From Legionella cincinnatiensis (lineage in GTDB: Bacteria; Pseudomonadota; Gammaproteobacteria; Legionellales; Legionellaceae), in contig NZ_UGNX01000001.1 in NCBI RefSeq assembly GCF_900452415.1, positions 620,001 through 684,000 on the forward strand: DNA of 64,000 nt, given 5' to 3'. Below are positions 19,801 to 28,978 of this stretch, one piece after another. How positions within the stretch are numbered: the stretch's first letter is position 1; each line of letters begins with the position of its first letter. The notes below the pieces were generated by a model, which was not told where the DNA came from, did no database searches, and worked only from the letters and a program-made list of their open reading frames with translations. The position numbers and the translations under genes are program-made.

Positions 19801-21153
19801 ATGAAAGCAAAAACCCAATTTGTATGCAATCAATGTGCTGCACTGTTTAAACAATGGGCTGGGCAATGCACACACTGTGGGGCATGGAATTCGATTGCAG
19901 AAGAAGGGGTCACACCCGCGGGTCGCAATGCTCGCAGTGGATCTTGGGTCAATCAGCGTTCAGTAGTCACTGCGGTTGAAGATGTGGTTATGGATAAAGA
20001 AGTGCGTATGGATTGTGGTTTATCTGAGTTAAACCGAGTACTTGGCGGTGGTTTGGTTTATGGTTCAGTAGTCCTTATTGGTGGCGATCCTGGTATAGGC
20101 AAATCTACTTTATTATTACAAACACTGGCCAATCTTTCTCTCCAAGAAACTGTACTTTATGTAACAGGTGAAGAATCCTTACAGCAGGTTGCTATGCGAG
20201 CTAAACGCTTAGGATTACCCTTAGCGGGACTAAGACTTCTAGCAGAGACGCAAGTTGAGTCAATTATTGTACAAGCGCAAAAGGAAAAGCCCAAAATTAT
20301 TGTCATTGATTCTGTACAGACTATTTTTACAGAAACGATAAGCTCTGCCCCAGGTGGTGTTAGTCAAGTCAGAGAATCGGCAGCACAATTAGTACGTTTC
20401 GCCAAAATGACGCAAACAGCTGTATTTTTAGTGGGTCATGTAACTAAAGAAGGTGCTTTGGCAGGACCGAGAGTTTTAGAGCATATGGTTGATAGTGTTT
20501 TATATTTTGAAGGACAAAATGACAGTCGTTTTCGAGTCATTCGTACTATTAAAAACCGCTTTGGTGCAGTGAATGAATTAGGCGTATTTGCGATGACGGA
20601 TAAAGGTTTAAAGGAAGTGGCTAATCCTTCAGCAATTTTTTTATCGCGGCAACCAGAACCTACTTCAGGGAGTGCAGTGATGGTTACATGGGAAGGATCA
20701 CGACCTATGTTAGTTGAAGTGCAAGCACTGGTTGATGAAGCACATGGACAGCAATCCAAGCGCGTTACGGTTGGGCTTGAATCGAATCGCTTGGCTATAT
20801 TGCTTGCGGTTTTACACCGGCATGGAGGAATTGCCACTTATGATCAGGATATATTTATTAATGTAGTAGGTGGTGTAAAGGTTACAGAAACCGGCTCAGA
20901 TTTGGCTTTATTAGCTGCAGTGGTTTCCAGTTTGCGTAATCGAGTATTTGATCGCGAAACCATTATTTTTGGTGAAGTGGGGTTAGCGGGGGAAATTAGA
21001 CCTGTACAAAGTGGACAAGAGCGTCTGAAAGAGGCAGCAAAACATGGTTTTAAACGCGCGATAATTCCTTTTGCTAACGCACCTAAGCAGAACAACGCTT
21101 CCATGACAATAGAACCTGTTAAATACCTGCATGAAGTTTTAGAAAAAATGTAG
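19801..21153 (+). CDS. radA: DNA repair protein RadA
   Basis: RadA (Sms) is a hexameric ATPase that drives branch migration during recombination and helps natural transformation. The 450-residue protein has an N-terminal zinc finger (CNQCAALFKQWAGQCTHCGAW), Walker A GGDPGIGKSTLLLQ (about residue 95) and Walker B IIVIDSVQT. The RadA-specific KNRFGAVNELGVF motif (about 250) and a C-terminal Lon-like domain (DLALLAAVVSS, GEVGLAGEIRPV) are also present. The length is typical. A GGAA precedes the ATG by 5 bases. Downstream of the stop begins repeat array 2. Confidence 0.98.
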   Translation: MKAKTQFVCNQCAALFKQWAGQCTHCGAWNSIAEEGVTPAGRNARSGSWVNQRSVVTAVEDVVMDKEVRMDCGLSELNRVLGGGLVYGSVVLIGGDPGIGKSTLLLQTLANLSLQETVLYVTGEESLQQVAMRAKRLGLPLAGLRLLAETQVESIIVQAQKEKPKIIVIDSVQTIFTETISSAPGGVSQVRESAAQLVRFAKMTQTAVFLVGHVTKEGALAGPRVLEHMVDSVLYFEGQNDSRFRVIRTIKNRFGAVNELGVFAMTDKGLKEVANPSAIFLSRQPEPTSGSAVMVTWEGSRPMLVEVQALVDEAHGQQSKRVTVGLESNRLAILLAVLHRHGGIATYDQDIFINVVGGVKVTETGSDLALLAAVVSSLRNRVFDRETIIFGEVGLAGEIRPVQSGQERLKEAAKHGFKRAIIPFANAPKQNNASMTIEPVKYLHEVLEKM

Positions 21154-21230
21154 AATTTGTTCCTCATGATTTTCACTGTTATTAGGTTAACGTCAGTTTT
21201 GATAAATACTCGAGTCATTATCTCGAGCCG

Positions 21231-22390
21231 TTCGGACTGAGGAAGCGTTTACACCGTCTTGGAGCTTATACAAGGCCTTCGAGACGGAGCTTTCGCTCCT
21301 CCTTAGGCTGAACGGATTAAAGGAACAACAAGATTATCCTTCTGAATGGGGCAAAGTAACAACACGATTATTCTTAATTTTAAGTGTAGATATCTCTCAG
21401 GGTTGTTGCTCCACTAAACTTTAAGCACATTTATGGGGTGGCAATCTGCTTGGGCTGAGGAGTTGTTTACGCCGTTTTGGAGCTTATACAAGGCCTTCGA
21501 GACGGAGCTTTCGCTCCTCCTCAGGCTGAACGGATTAAAGGAACAACAAGATTATCCTTCTGAATGGGGCAAAGTAACAACACGATTATTCTTAATTTAA
21601 GTGTAGATATCTCTCAGGGTTGTTGCTCCACTAAACTTTAAGCACATTTATGGGGTGGCAGTCCGCTTGGGCTGAGGAGGTGTTTACACCGTCTTGGAGC
21701 TTATACAAGGCCTTCGAGACGGAGCTTTCGCTCCTCCTCAGGTTGAACGGATTAAAGGAACAACAAGATTATCCTTCTGAATGGGGCAAAGTAACAACAC
21801 GATTATTCTTAATTTAAGTGTAGATATCTCTCAGGGTTGTTGCTCCACTAAACTTTAAGCACATTTATGGGGTGGCAGTCCGCTTGGGCTGAGGAGGTGT
21901 TTACACCGTCTTGGAGCTTATACAAGGCCTTCGAGACGGAGCTTTCGCTCCTCCTCAGGTTGAACGGATTAAAGGAACAACAAGATTATCCTTCTGAATG
22001 GGGCAAAGTAACAACACGATTATTCTTAATTTAAGTGTAGATATCTCTCAGGGTTGTTGCTCCACTAAACTTTAAGCACATTTATGGGGTGGCAGTCCGC
22101 TTGGGCTGAGGAGGTGTTTACACCGTTTTGGAGCTTATACAAGACCTTCGAGACGAGCTTTCGCTCCTCCTCACGCTGAACGGATTAAAGGAACAAGATT
22201 ATCCTTCTGAATGGGGCAAAGTAACAACACGATTATTCTTAATTTAAGTGTAGATATCTCTCAGGGCTGTCGCTCCACTAAACTTTAAGTTTTTCTTGAC
22301 ATTTATGAGGTGGCATGTTTAAACAATCCGTTCGGGCTGAGGAGGCGCGTTAGCGCTGTCTCGAAGCCTATATCAGGAAAGCTAATCTAA
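21231..22390 (+). repeat. Five tandem 217-bp repeat units plus a sixth 5' part (array 2)
   Basis: The marker ctgagga recurs at about 21237, 21455, 21672, 21889, 22106 and 22337, giving periods of 218, 217, 217, 217 and 231. Each unit has an imperfect inverted pair, ttgggctgaggagg ... cctcctcaggctgaac, enclosing a smaller stem (ccttcgagacggagctttcgctcc). An unrelated-looking 110-bp stretch rich in A+T separates the pairs. The last unit carries about 14 extra bases near 22290 and is cut off after agcctatatcagg, about 20 bases before a GIY-YIG nuclease gene. The paired ends are the same family as array 4 at 56 kb. It is not a CRISPR: the units are far too long and the intervening sequence is constant. 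Confidence 0.95.
22296..22324 (+). promoter_or_regulatory. Candidate sigma-70 promoter for the GIY-YIG gene
   Basis: A perfect -35 box TTGACA (22296-22301) is followed after 17 bases by ttaaac (22319-22324), a weak -10. The -35 exists only in the last repeat unit, because this unit has about 14 extra bases that the other copies lack. If used, the transcript would start near 22332 and carry the terminal half-repeat hairpin as its leader. Confidence 0.4.
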
Positions 22391-22401
22391 GGGAATAAAT
22401 T

Positions 22402-22695
22402 GTGTTTTGGGTTTATATCTTAAAGTGTAGAGATCAAAGTTATTACATTGGCCATACAGATAACTTAGATAATCGTTTATTTCAACATCAAAATAAATTA
22501 ATTCCAGGATGTTATACTTCCCGAAAATTGCCTGTACAATTAGTTTACTCGGAGGATTTTCCAACCCGGGAAGAAGCATTAGCTGCTGAAAGACAAATTA
22601 AGGGTTGGAGTCGTCGAAAAAAAGAAGCATATATCCGTGGTGATTGGACTGCTTTATCAGAATACTCTAAACGTACTAGTAATAATAAAGCTTAG
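22402..22695 (+). CDS. Single-domain GIY-YIG nuclease (UPF0213-type)
   Basis: The 97-residue protein is a complete stand-alone GIY-YIG domain. It has VYILKCRDQSYYIGHT (the GIY and YIG strands, residues 4-19), the catalytic Arg in DNLDNRLFQHQ (residues 20-30), a Tyr in CYTSRKLPVQLVYSE, and the metal-binding Glu in REEALAAERQIKGWSRRKKEA. GIY-YIG domains cut DNA through one metal ion; the small YhbQ-like group has no firm function. The start is a GTG at 22402 with GGGA about 7 bases upstream. The gene directly abuts the truncated last unit of repeat array 2, and a second, different GIY-YIG gene sits inside array 3. An AT-rich spacer separates it from the ankyrin gene. Confidence 0.92.
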   Translation: MFWVYILKCRDQSYYIGHTDNLDNRLFQHQNKLIPGCYTSRKLPVQLVYSEDFPTREEALAAERQIKGWSRRKKEAYIRGDWTALSEYSKRTSNNKA

Positions 22696-22827
22696 AACAG
22701 GCTTCAACAGGGGTGATTTTGGCTCCCCAGAGGATAATTTAACGATAGAATCGGATGAATGTTGATCTATATTAAACTGTATGATAAAATTTAGTACAAT
22801 TTTTTCATCCTTATGTATTGTGTTTCC

Positions 22828-24759
22828 ATGGCTGGCAATTTTCGTGTTGAAGATATTACCCCAGGACCTGTTTCAAATTCATCAGGACATGAAGCATACC
22901 TCAAGGCTATATATAATCCGCCTGATCAGCAAACACCTCCTTATAGAATCATTTATAAAAAAAATAAGCATGGTCGTGCCGATTTTTCACGTTTAGAAGT
23001 CACCTTTAGCCAATTAGCACGTTTATTTTTATTGCCGAATTTAACGCCTACTCATCATTTGGTCATTGATGAAGAGAAGAATGTCATTGGGTTGGCTGTT
23101 CAACATCTTGCTTACGTCATCGCTAATAAAGAAGGACTAGATACTTCTTTTTATGAATTAACCGATCCACAGCATCTTGGTTGTGCCCATGGTGCCCTGA
23201 AAGTAGATGATCCAACCAAGATACCCATTTATTTTTTGAATAATCTACCCCAAGGTTTTTATGCGAGTTTGGTGGAGGCCGAAACAAACGGTATTTTAAC
23301 GATTGATTATGAATCTTTAGCCAGTATTCTTTCTACTTCATATACTCTGGAAGAAGATGATTTACATAAAGGAAATTTTGGTTTTTATCTGGTAGAAAAA
23401 GACGGTAAACCCCATGCGGTATTTTTTAAAATCGATCATGATCTCATGTTTGTGGACAGCATTATGGGTTTTCAGACCCGTAGACCTTTTCATTTAACTC
23501 ACGGTGCTCATGCATTTGACATTACAGTAGATGATTTGATGTCTCTTGCCTGTTTAAAGAATTCATGTAATTCCTACTGGCCTACTAAATTTGGTTATAT
23601 AGCGAATCCTTTTGATAATAAGGAATATCGTAATTATGCAGACATTGATGCTTTTGCTCGCCTCAGCAATAATGCTGCATTTATCAAAGCGAAATGGAAG
23701 TCTTTTTATAAGCATATCTTAATTCCTACTCAATTAATTGAATGTACCTTAAAAGAATGCAGCGATATGAAAAAGGCCTCTGATCGGGCCCAGGTTGCCT
23801 TGGTGACTCAAACTTTGACCGCAAGACTTGCTCGTTTGCGGGCGGTATTGTTCTCCATTAAAGAATTTCGTGATTATGTTTCTCAATTGAATGAACAAGA
23901 AACAAAGGCGTTGCTCAAAGAAATTATTCCTCTACATGGCCATAATGAGTCTCTTATTCAACAGGTTCAAGAATCGTTTGTTCGCTCCAAAACTCTGTGC
24001 CATGAAAAACATGGGTTTGAAAACGGAGATACACCATTACACACAGCTATTAAAATGGGTGAGTATCGCTATGAAGAAACAATTAGCATGTTTGGTCAGT
24101 TTATTAATGTAAAAAATAAAGAAGGCAAAACACCCTTGGATGTTGCTTTAGAGCGTGTTCATACATTTCGTGGCGATCAAAATGTGGGTAAAAATGCTTA
24201 TTTTATAATGAAGCATTTATTAAATAATGGCGCTCGGAAAACCAATCTTTATAAGCTTGCTGATATTGATTCGGCAGTTAAAGCTTATCGTTATTCCAAC
24301 CCTTATGTACAAGAAATCAGAGCAAGTATGTCTTATGGTGAATTTAAACGGATATTAAGAAACATCGGAGAAGACCATCGTTTTTGTTTAAAGTTTCAAA
24401 AGAATTTGGCTGTTGAGTGCATTAAACGTTTTATCGAGGTTAATAAGCAGCATCCGAATTTTGAGGACCGGCTGTTGCAGTTAAGAAATGACATCAATGG
24501 TTATTCATCGGACGAGGAATCAGCAGGTGTCAAATACATTCGTCAATTGCGCAGTAAGCTGTGGATTATTCGTCAATTACGTGGCTTATACGGCTGGACG
24601 TCAACTCAATGGGAAATCAATTCAACCATTAACCAAGCGCTGGAGCAGCACAAAGCTAAAAAGCCCAGTTGTTTCTCCTTTTTCTCAAGTACCCAGCAAA
24701 GAGAGCATGTTCATAAGGACTTGGTATTGGATAATCGTTCCTCTTTAGTAATGGGGTAA
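22828..24759 (+). CDS. Ankyrin protein with a kinase-like domain, candidate Dot/Icm effector
   Basis: I prefer the ATG at 22828 (MAGNFRVEDITPG, 643 residues); 22813 is an in-frame alternative and neither has a clear ribosome-binding site. Residues 20-260 look like a small kinase fold: a strand with Lys (YRIIYKKNK), a helix with Glu (RLEVTFSQLARLF), a hinge-like NVIGLAVQHL, then DDLHKGNFGFYLV (H-x-G-N, as in the catalytic loops of APH and PI4-kinase families) and VFFKIDHDLM at the place of the metal-binding Asp. About residues 395-480 hold roughly two ankyrin repeats (NGDTPLHTAIKMG, KEGKTPLDVALE). The rest is helical. From memory, L. pneumophila has ankyrin effector genes (legA7/ankZ, legA9/ankY) in this chromosomal area, so it may be one of them. 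There is no signal peptide. Confidence 0.85.
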   Translation: MAGNFRVEDITPGPVSNSSGHEAYLKAIYNPPDQQTPPYRIIYKKNKHGRADFSRLEVTFSQLARLFLLPNLTPTHHLVIDEEKNVIGLAVQHLAYVIANKEGLDTSFYELTDPQHLGCAHGALKVDDPTKIPIYFLNNLPQGFYASLVEAETNGILTIDYESLASILSTSYTLEEDDLHKGNFGFYLVEKDGKPHAVFFKIDHDLMFVDSIMGFQTRRPFHLTHGAHAFDITVDDLMSLACLKNSCNSYWPTKFGYIANPFDNKEYRNYADIDAFARLSNNAAFIKAKWKSFYKHILIPTQLIECTLKECSDMKKASDRAQVALVTQTLTARLARLRAVLFSIKEFRDYVSQLNEQETKALLKEIIPLHGHNESLIQQVQESFVRSKTLCHEKHGFENGDTPLHTAIKMGEYRYEETISMFGQFINVKNKEGKTPLDVALERVHTFRGDQNVGKNAYFIMKHLLNNGARKTNLYKLADIDSAVKAYRYSNPYVQEIRASMSYGEFKRILRNIGEDHRFCLKFQKNLAVECIKRFIEVNKQHPNFEDRLLQLRNDINGYSSDEESAGVKYIRQLRSKLWIIRQLRGLYGWTSTQWEINSTINQALEQHKAKKPSCFSFFSSTQQREHVHKDLVLDNRSSLVMG

Positions 24760-25127
24760 TGACGCGACTTTAGTGTATGTTCAATATTTAAGGAAATAAG
24801 AGCGAGCAAATGTATCATTTAAAGCGTCACACTTTTCTAAAACTCTTAATTTACAGTGGTGATGGGATGGGTCTTCATTTTTTTAATGATTGGTCAATTT
24901 ATGCTACAATTATAGTCACATGAAGACTAAAAGATGTAAAGTAGAAATGCGAGTTGATCCTTCGGTTGTATGCAAGGTGTATCATGATTTCAAACACGTA
25001 AGGGATCGTTAAGTAAATTTGAAGTATTATGAGAATATAAATGCATCAATTGAGTCATTACCTCTGGGGTTAATGAATTGAGAAGATCTGTAAAAAAACA
25101 CATAGATTGATAAGCTTGGAGATAGTA
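24760..25127. other. AT-rich intergenic region upstream of the repeat protein
   Basis: The 368 bases hold no convincing open frame. Near 24895-24915 there is a -10-like tacaat without a well-spaced -35. The gene that follows has its ribosome-binding site (ggag) at about 25115-25118. The region probably carries the promoter of that gene; I recognise no PmrA or CpxR box with confidence. Confidence 0.4.
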
Positions 25128-28100
25128 ATGTCTAATAAAATAATTAGTGACAAAATAACCGTAGATGATCCTCTTAAATCAGATATTGCTAAACTTTTTG
25201 ATTATCCCAATGGACCTAAAACAGTACAAGATATTGAATTGCAGGGAGACGATGAAGCGAAAGACGCCTTTGTTAGGTTTAATGCGATTATAGGTAACCC
25301 GGCATTAACCAAGCAAGATATAGTTGATGAATTAAAGAAAATGAAGGATGACCATATGCTATTGCATATAGGTCGCAAATCATATAACGCGGAACCAGAC
25401 GATGAGGCTATAAAATTAATGGCAAATCGTTTATTTGCTGCAGTTCAATACAACCGTATTTTCAAATTGCCATTAGAAGATGATGAGAGTTTCTTAAAAG
25501 AGCAGTTAGAAAATGAGAAAGAAGAAGTTTTAAAAATATTAATGACAAAAGCTACGGCCAAAGATGTCACTGATCTGTTTGAGGCCGTGAAGGATCCAAA
25601 AAAAGATAAAGAAGATATTAAGAAGGCCATGGAGGCTCTGGGCTTAGATCATGGAGATAAGGAGAGTGTAGATGAACTTTTTGCTGAGGCTCAATATAAT
25701 CATCTTTATGCAGGAGCAGTAGAGGGTAGTAAACTAAAAGCACAGCTGGGTAAAATGATAAATGAAGTTATAGAGCAATTAAAGCATCAAGATCACGTTA
25801 CAAAAGTCGCTGACTTAATCGAGGCAGTGCAGGATCAAAACAAGACCAAAGATGAGATTAAAGATGCGATGAAGAAGCTGGGTTTAGATCATAATAATGA
25901 TGATAAGGTCAAAGAACTATTTGCCGAAAACCAATACAAACGTATTCTCGAAGCTGTCAAAGTAAGTAACCCAAAACTTCATGAGCAATTACAAGCGAGA
26001 CCTAAAGAGGTTGTTGATGCACTGGTTATTGCAAACAAAGACAATCAAGATGAAATAGATGATTTAGTAAAAGCAGTAACGAATGTAGGTACAGATAAAC
26101 CAGGCATTAAAATAGCGATGGAAAAGCTGGGCCTAAAACATGATGATCCAGCAAAACTTAACGAACTGTTTGGCGAGAATCAATATTTTCGTATTCTTGG
26201 AGAGGTTGAAACCACTAACCCAAAACTTCATGAGCAATTAAAAGAAAAACCTGAGGATATCAAGAAAGCACTGGCTGGGGCAGCGGATTTGGCTGCTGTA
26301 AAACTACTAGTAGATGCGGTTCAGAAGAAAGACAAAAATAAAGTAGACATTCAAAAGGCAATGGAGGCTCTGGGTTTACAGCATAATGAAAATGCTAAGG
26401 TTAAAGAACTATTTGCCGAGAACCAATATGCACGTATTCTTGGAGAAGCTCTTGCCAATAGCCCAATCCTTCATAAGCACTTAAAGGATGAGGGTAAAGA
26501 AGTTATTGCCGCACTGTCTAATGCAAATGTAGAGGATTTAGCTGGGATAAATAAATTAGTAGAAGCAGTTAAGAATCCAGCTACAGATAAACCAGGTATT
26601 AAAGCGGCGATGAAGGATCTGGGTTTAGGCGAAGATGATGAAATAGCTAATGAGCTTTTTGCTGAGGCTCAATATAAACGTATTTTAGAATTGGCAAAAG
26701 ATGATGTTGAATTAAAAAAGCAGCTTACGGATAAAAAACCTGCTGTTTTAGATAAATTAAAGGAGATGACAAAAGTCGAGGATGTTACTGCCTTGCTTAA
26801 CAAATTAAAGGATCCTGCAACTACTAAGACACAGACTTTAGAGAAGATGGAGGAGTTAGGTTTAGGCAAGAATGAGGAAGATGCTAAAAAACTATTTGCC
26901 GAGAACCAATATAAACTTATCCTTAAACAGCTCGAGAAAAGTAACTCAAAACTACTTTATGCTGAATTAAAAGCGAAACCTGAGGACGTGATTAAAGCAC
27001 TGGTTCGCGCAAATAAAGAGGATTCAGCGGGCGTACAATTCCTAGTGGATGCAGCTACAAAAACAGATTCAGATAGATTAACGATTAGAAATGCCATTGG
27101 TGTTCTGGGTTTAGACCCTGATAAAGATAAGCAAATATTTGCCGAAAATCAATACAATCGTATTCTTGAAAAGGTCAAAGACAGTAACCCAAAACTTCAT
27201 GCGCAATTAAAAGATAAAGATAAACGTGATGCTGTGATTCAGGCTTTGGTTAATAAAGATGTAGCGGATTTGGCCCAGGTAAATCAACTAATAGAAGCGG
27301 TTACGAATAAAGAGTCAAAGAGAGAACTTATTAAAAAAGCTATGGAGGATCTGGGCTTAGATCATGGCAACGATGATAAAGTTAAAGAGCTTTTTGGAGA
27401 AAATCAATACAATAAGTTAGCTGACCAAATCAAGGCTCATGAACATACAAATCCTAAACTCTATGCGTATTACAATGAGCCTGGTAAAAAAGCAGAACTT
27501 ATTACAAAATTAGGGCAACGTAACCAGCCTATACCTAACCATAACTTGAATCAGATCATTGAGCTTCTTTTAAGCGAGCCTGGGAAACGCATGGAGCAAC
27601 AGCAAGAATTCAGCAAGTCCATTGAAAAACATGCCAAAAAATTAAAACCCATTGATGATCTTGATGAGATTGTTCATTTATATAACCCTGAATTCCAGGC
27701 AAAAGCACGAAAAGATCCGCAAGGGATGAAAGACAAATATAAGGAATTATCAAGGGAATGTGCGGTGATGATCAACCAATTGGAATTGCAATTGAAGGAA
27801 TTGGAGGCAATTAAGGAAAATCTGAAGACACCACATCTAAAAGACAATATAGATACTACTTTGCAGGCCGATCTGTTACTAAATGAAAAAACAGAAAAAC
27901 GGCTTAAAGAGCAACTGGATTTTTATCGGCGTGTACAAGACAAAATAGATTCGCATATCTTAAAAGCAATCGACGAAGCTGTTAAAGGGTCTAAAAAGTA
28001 TATTTATGATCCAAATTCAGTATCTAGCTATAATATTTCACGGGAGGAGCTAGCAAGAGGCGCGAGATTTCAAAGGAAAGCAGGAGGAAATACGCTCAAC

Positions 28101-28877
28101 ATAACCACACCTACTGAGGGAACTTCATCAATAAGAGATTTCATGTTAGAAGAGGAAAAACCTACCAAAGATCAGGTTCGTTGTTTTGATGTGGCTTTTA
28201 CGCACACGAGAGATACTGGAGAGAAGGTGGGAACGGCAGCACGCTTTACCTACGATCCTAATCCTCCAGGAGCTAGTGGATCGTCAATGTTAAAGGGAGG
28301 AGAGATTGTCAAATCAACTCCCAGTAAATTTGAAGTCTTGCAATTCCCTAGGGATCCAGAAAATAAATTAACCCCTGAAGAGCTTCAAAAAGCTCAAATA
28401 GAATTTTCTATGACCATGGCGATACAGATTCTTGCGACGCTTGATAAGCCTCCTACAAAAGACAGGCCTCTTTGTATTAACGGTTTCAGTGGCCAACAAG
28501 ATGAGGTTGCGTATTTATGGACAGCATTAGCTATTCTTGGGGAAAAGAATCCTAAAATGCACTTCTCTCCTGATGCTCTACTTGTGAGAGGGAACTCCGG
28601 ATTTAATCCAAATGCGGAAAGGGGGCGTCTCTACGGATTTGCAAATACTTCCCTCAAAACAACGGTATTTGATGCTCATAGTGCTGTAATCGATAATAAG
28701 ATACAAGACTTATCTAAATTGACTACAAAACGGTTTGATTCTAAAGCAATAAATAAAGTAGAAGAAGGTACTGAGGAGGCGACAAAGGAATATAAGGACA
28801 AATTGAAGACAGGTAAAGTCCAAACTGAGATTCAAAATGCGGAACAAAGAGTTGAAGACAAGTCTTTAAAAATATAG
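25128..28877 (+). CDS. Large protein with eight to nine 80-residue helical repeats, candidate effector
   Basis: The start is ATG 25128 (MSNKIISDKITVDD, 1,249 residues), chosen because GGAG lies 8 bases upstream; an in-frame start at 25107 lacks this. Residues 100-790 are tandem repeats of 78-85 residues, each opening with LF[AG]E[NA]QY-x-x-[IL]L and containing SNPKLHEQLK, a V..LV.AV helix and IK.AMEALGLDH. Units begin near bases 25431, 25676, 25919, 26166, 26408, 26656, 26891, 27137 and 27390, the last degenerate. A coiled coil follows (about 880-950), then a globular C-terminal domain with RCFDVAFTHTRDTGE, FSMTMAIQILATLDKPP, LCINGF and LYGFANTSLKTTVFDAH. I recall similar C-terminal modules in other Legionella effectors but cannot name a function. 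There is no signal peptide or membrane helix. Confidence 0.85.
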   Translation: MSNKIISDKITVDDPLKSDIAKLFDYPNGPKTVQDIELQGDDEAKDAFVRFNAIIGNPALTKQDIVDELKKMKDDHMLLHIGRKSYNAEPDDEAIKLMANRLFAAVQYNRIFKLPLEDDESFLKEQLENEKEEVLKILMTKATAKDVTDLFEAVKDPKKDKEDIKKAMEALGLDHGDKESVDELFAEAQYNHLYAGAVEGSKLKAQLGKMINEVIEQLKHQDHVTKVADLIEAVQDQNKTKDEIKDAMKKLGLDHNNDDKVKELFAENQYKRILEAVKVSNPKLHEQLQARPKEVVDALVIANKDNQDEIDDLVKAVTNVGTDKPGIKIAMEKLGLKHDDPAKLNELFGENQYFRILGEVETTNPKLHEQLKEKPEDIKKALAGAADLAAVKLLVDAVQKKDKNKVDIQKAMEALGLQHNENAKVKELFAENQYARILGEALANSPILHKHLKDEGKEVIAALSNANVEDLAGINKLVEAVKNPATDKPGIKAAMKDLGLGEDDEIANELFAEAQYKRILELAKDDVELKKQLTDKKPAVLDKLKEMTKVEDVTALLNKLKDPATTKTQTLEKMEELGLGKNEEDAKKLFAENQYKLILKQLEKSNSKLLYAELKAKPEDVIKALVRANKEDSAGVQFLVDAATKTDSDRLTIRNAIGVLGLDPDKDKQIFAENQYNRILEKVKDSNPKLHAQLKDKDKRDAVIQALVNKDVADLAQVNQLIEAVTNKESKRELIKKAMEDLGLDHGNDDKVKELFGENQYNKLADQIKAHEHTNPKLYAYYNEPGKKAELITKLGQRNQPIPNHNLNQIIELLLSEPGKRMEQQQEFSKSIEKHAKKLKPIDDLDEIVHLYNPEFQAKARKDPQGMKDKYKELSRECAVMINQLELQLKELEAIKENLKTPHLKDNIDTTLQADLLLNEKTEKRLKEQLDFYRRVQDKIDSHILKAIDEAVKGSKKYIYDPNSVSSYNISREELARGARFQRKAGGNTLNITTPTEGTSSIRDFMLEEEKPTKDQVRCFDVAFTHTRDTGEKVGTAARFTYDPNPPGASGSSMLKGGEIVKSTPSKFEVLQFPRDPENKLTPEELQKAQIEFSMTMAIQILATLDKPPTKDRPLCINGFSGQQDEVAYLWTALAILGEKNPKMHFSPDALLVRGNSGFNPNAERGRLYGFANTSLKTTVFDAHSAVIDNKIQDLSKLTTKRFDSKAINKVEEGTEEATKEYKDKLKTGKVQTEIQNAEQRVEDKSLKI

Positions 28878-28978
28878 AAAAAATTGAGCATGAGCCCTAT
28901 AAAGACATAAACAAGTTGGGCTCATCAGAGGTTGCAAAAACTAACAAATAATGAAACAACCTAGAGAGGGGAATACAA

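Noticed and set aside
22781..22996. 71-codon frame starting before the ankyrin gene
   Set aside because: It overlaps the ankyrin/kinase-like gene in another frame and shows no recognisable domain.
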